Shown piece by piece: positions 61,456-64,000 of a stretch of 64,000 nt of DNA. The notes under the pieces are model-generated. The model was not told where the DNA came from. It did no database searches and worked only from the letters and a program-made list of their open reading frames with translations. Made by a program: the position numbers and the translations under genes. Source of the stretch: Limanda limanda (Eukaryota > Chordata > Actinopteri > Pleuronectiformes > Pleuronectidae); the NCBI RefSeq assembly GCF_963576545.1, contig NC_083645.1:1364001-1428000 (forward strand), written 5' to 3'. Positions within the stretch are counted from its first letter, which is position 1. Each line of letters starts with the position of its first letter.

Positions 61456-62990
61456 CAGTTGCAATCAGAAATATTCAACCTCCCAAAGATTTTAAGGATT
61501 TATCAATAAGTTTTTTCAAAGAGCAAAATTCTACTTCGGATTAATTCTTTATGAGTTGAGTGATACATAAAATCTACACGGAAACGCATGATGTAGTATT
61601 TGTGTGTAACAGTATATTTTGTTAAGATAGCCATGTCACAATTATTCAACCCCTATATAATGTTTTTGTTTTTAAAGCTGTCTGATAGTTTCTATGGCCT
61701 AAAGTGGAGTTGAAACATAATTAAGTCTTTGGGAACTCTATAATGATCCTTCATTTGCTTCAGCTGTGATGCATATATAAACCCCACCCCTGAAGGTATT
61801 CAAGGTGAGTTGCAATCATGGGAAAGACAAAGGAGCTTCCACAAAAGCTGAGAGAGGAGATTATTTCATCAAACCTGAAGGCCCTTGGGTGTAAGAAGAT
61901 TTCCCAAAAATGTATATTCACAGACACACCATTGGGAGCATTATGAGGAAGTTTAAAACGTATGGAGCAGCTTCAAACCTGCCTGGCCGTGGAAGAAAGC
62001 CCAACATTACATCAAGGGCCCTCAGCAACTTAGTCAGAACAACTCAGATAAACCCCTGTGTGACTGCAAGACACCTACAGGATGACCTGATGAAGGCTGG
62101 TACAAGTGCTTCACTGGCAACTATAAGACGTGCACTGAATAAACAAGGACTCCATGGCCCGACTCCAAGAGGCACTCAGCTCTTGACCACAAGGAACATC
62201 AAAAGTCGACAAGAATATGCCAGGAGGGCAGTTGACTGGATAAGTCAACTGAGTTTTGGTTGACAGTTCTATGGACTGATGAAACCAAACTGGAACTATT
62301 TGGACATATGGACCAGCGGAATGTCTGCCATGCGAAAGGACAGGCTTATGACCATAAGAATACCATACCCAAGGTCAAGCCTGATGGTGGGTCATTGATG
62401 ATGTTGGGCTGTTTTTCTCTGGCAGGAACTGGCAATCTTGGTCGTGTACCTGGCATCATGGATTCTCAGAAATACCAGGCCATTTTGAGGAGGAATGTGA
62501 TGCCTTCTGTTGACAAATTAAACCTTGGTGATCATTGGAAATTCCAGAAAGACAATGATCCAAAGCACACCTCCAAGTCAAGCAAAGCTTGGTTGAGAAA
62601 AAGATCCTGGAACGTCCTGGAGTGGCTTTCTCAGTCACCAGATTTAAATCTGATTGAACATTTTTGGTGGGATTTAAAGAATGCAGTTGCAGCACGGAAG
62701 CCATCAAACATCATTGAGCTAGAGGCGTTTGCCAAAAAAAATGGGCAAAGATTCCGATCGAGAGGTGTAAGAAGCTTTTCCGGACTTACCGTAAACGTTT
62801 GTTAGAAGTTATAAAAGCTAGAGGATGCGCCACAAAGTACTGAAGTTGGGGGTTGAATAATACTGCACATGCACATGTGTTAAAATAGTTATATTTTTCA
62901 TTTGAACTTCAAAGTTTAGTCAACTTCAGTCAAAAAAACTCAAATATGTATAAATAAATATCTTTTGTTGTTTAATGAGGTTTTTTGTCA
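61456..62990 (+). mobile_element. Tc1-like DNA transposon, decayed
   Basis: The left terminus begins CAGTTGCAATCAGAAATATT after a TA. An inner repeat, CATGTCACAATTATTCAACC (about 61632), is matched in inverted orientation by GGGGTTGAATAATACTGCACATG at about 62850, an IR/DR-type arrangement. The outer right terminus is not recognisable, so the right boundary is approximate. A transposase pseudogene lies between the arms. Confidence 0.78.
61818..62843 (+). pseudogene. Tc1-like transposase, three frameshifts
   Basis: ATG at 61818 (MGKTKELPQKLREEI). The frame changes near 61905 (an A run), again near 62255, and again in an A run near 62737-62744; the last frame ends at TGA 62841-62843. Conserved parts: a paired-type helix-turn-helix region (about 61910-62110), the first catalytic Asp in LWTDETK, the second Asp in FQKDNDPKHTS, and the Glu in SPDLNLIEHFWWDLK, giving the DDE triad of Tc1 elements. 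As it stands, no functional protein can be made. Confidence 0.85.
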
Positions 62991-64000
62991 TTTATTGTAA
63001 TTATCTGTCATCCACATCACTATAATGTCTATATATTAAAACTAATCTTAATGTAAGAATATTCACAAAAGAATACGAGGATCTTTGATTGATTTGATAT
63101 TAATTTCTTTAAAATCAAATTCTTTGGGTTCACTGAAGTTCTCTGATAAGTAATTTTGGTAAAAATAATGAATTAAAATGTAACATAAGTTCTTAACTGT
63201 TTATTATAAGAGACAAAATTAAACCTTACATGAAAAAATTATAAGCTAACAAGTTTTCCCTGATAGTGTGATATCTGCATCTGCAGTTGATTGTGGCCAT
63301 TTTTAAGCATCTTTTATTCAACATCTGAACGTATCGCTGTAAGATTGTGTGGTGATGTCACAGAGACAAGAAGACACAGATGGAGGCTACATTGCTTGAT
63401 CTGCTGCCAGACCATTAAAGGGTCCATTTCTTTATCTCAATCTAGATGAACATACGTCAAAGGTAAACAATCATGTCATTTGTATTCGTAAATCGTGCAA
63501 TACACTTGAGTCACCAGTTTGTGTTTAAGTTCACAAAATATTTTGTTTAGATAGACTTTGTTCACAGAGATGAGAAACTTTATTTTCATGAGGTACAATG
63601 CTTAATGGGAAAAACATGAAGATAATGTACAGGACGACATATTATAACTTTGCAATTAATTTGCATACAGTTCATTCTATACACCATCCTTGGCAAACAC
63701 TAGCTGTGTCTCAATTCAGTGGCCGCATCTTCGGAGGACCCGGTCAACGCAGCCTATAGCACAGTACAGGATAACTATCTCAAATTCTCTGCTCTATAGT
63801 TAAGTAAAGACTGTGACCTGCGGAAGAGAGTTTATATGGACACCTGTATAAGGTCAGAGGGGTCGTGCTGTGCTTGTACATGCAGGAGGTTTTAACAGAA
63901 GCCATCATGATGCACTGTATGAATATCTCACTGTCCTTTGTTTAAGTTGCAAGGAGAGTGACAAGATGAAGCTAAAACATAAGGCAGCAAAATCTCAGTT
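62991..64000. other. right-edge flank; possible repeat start near 63702
   Basis: No gene. CTAGCTGTGTCTCAATTCAG at about 63701 followed by GGCCGCATCTTCGGAGGA resembles, from memory, the end of a common fish DNA-transposon-derived repeat that would run off or decay to the right. Confidence 0.35.

Overview
The window is vertebrate nuclear DNA, almost certainly from a ray-finned (teleost) fish. It has spliced genes with GT/AG introns, a 12-exon slc7a11 that is close to human xCT residue for residue, and a fish-type repeat load: tRNA-derived SINEs, an L2 LINE end, Tc1, hAT and piggyBac DNA transposons, two Ty3/gypsy LTR retrotransposons, and long CA, GA and GATA microsatellites. I do not name a species.

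Layout. (1) 87-2881, minus strand: the first seven coding exons (297 codons, no stop) of a gene that runs off the left edge. The product is not firmly identified; it looks like the fish-expanded family of UBX/HECT-type (G2E3-like) proteins. (2) 3005-3640: a dense array with 19 GATATC palindromes, just upstream of that gene. (3) 3660-18732: gene-free DNA with SINEs, a CACTR-ended MITE, microsatellites and LINE debris. (4) 18738-24972: a complete, very young LTR retrotransposon with one 1569-codon gag-pol frame in which integrase precedes reverse transcriptase. This is the Gmr1-type order, and the capsid region is SCAN-like. (5) 26905-54374, plus strand: slc7a11, 12 coding exons, 499 aa, apparently intact. 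It encodes the light chain of the cystine/glutamate antiporter xc-. Its introns carry SINEs, an L2 end, a common TIR MITE, a (TG)37 run against the exon 5 acceptor and, in intron 8, an antisense chromodomain Ty3/gypsy element with identical LTRs (45677-51414). (6) 54375-64000: 3' flank with a SINE, a piggyBac remnant split by a 1.57-kb hAT-like element with a perfect 8-bp target duplication, and a frameshifted Tc1 transposase copy.

How the parts relate. slc7a11 and the left-hand gene are divergently oriented about 24 kb apart, and nothing suggests a shared pathway. The mobile elements show recent activity in layers: target-site duplications can be read for both LTR elements, the CACTR MITE and the hAT. 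The Gmr1-like element lies 1.9 kb upstream of the slc7a11 start codon in the same orientation, and the chromovirus-like element lies inside the gene, so both could affect its transcription. The observations I rate highest are the IN-RT order element, the GATATC array and the TG tract at a frame-breaking exon.
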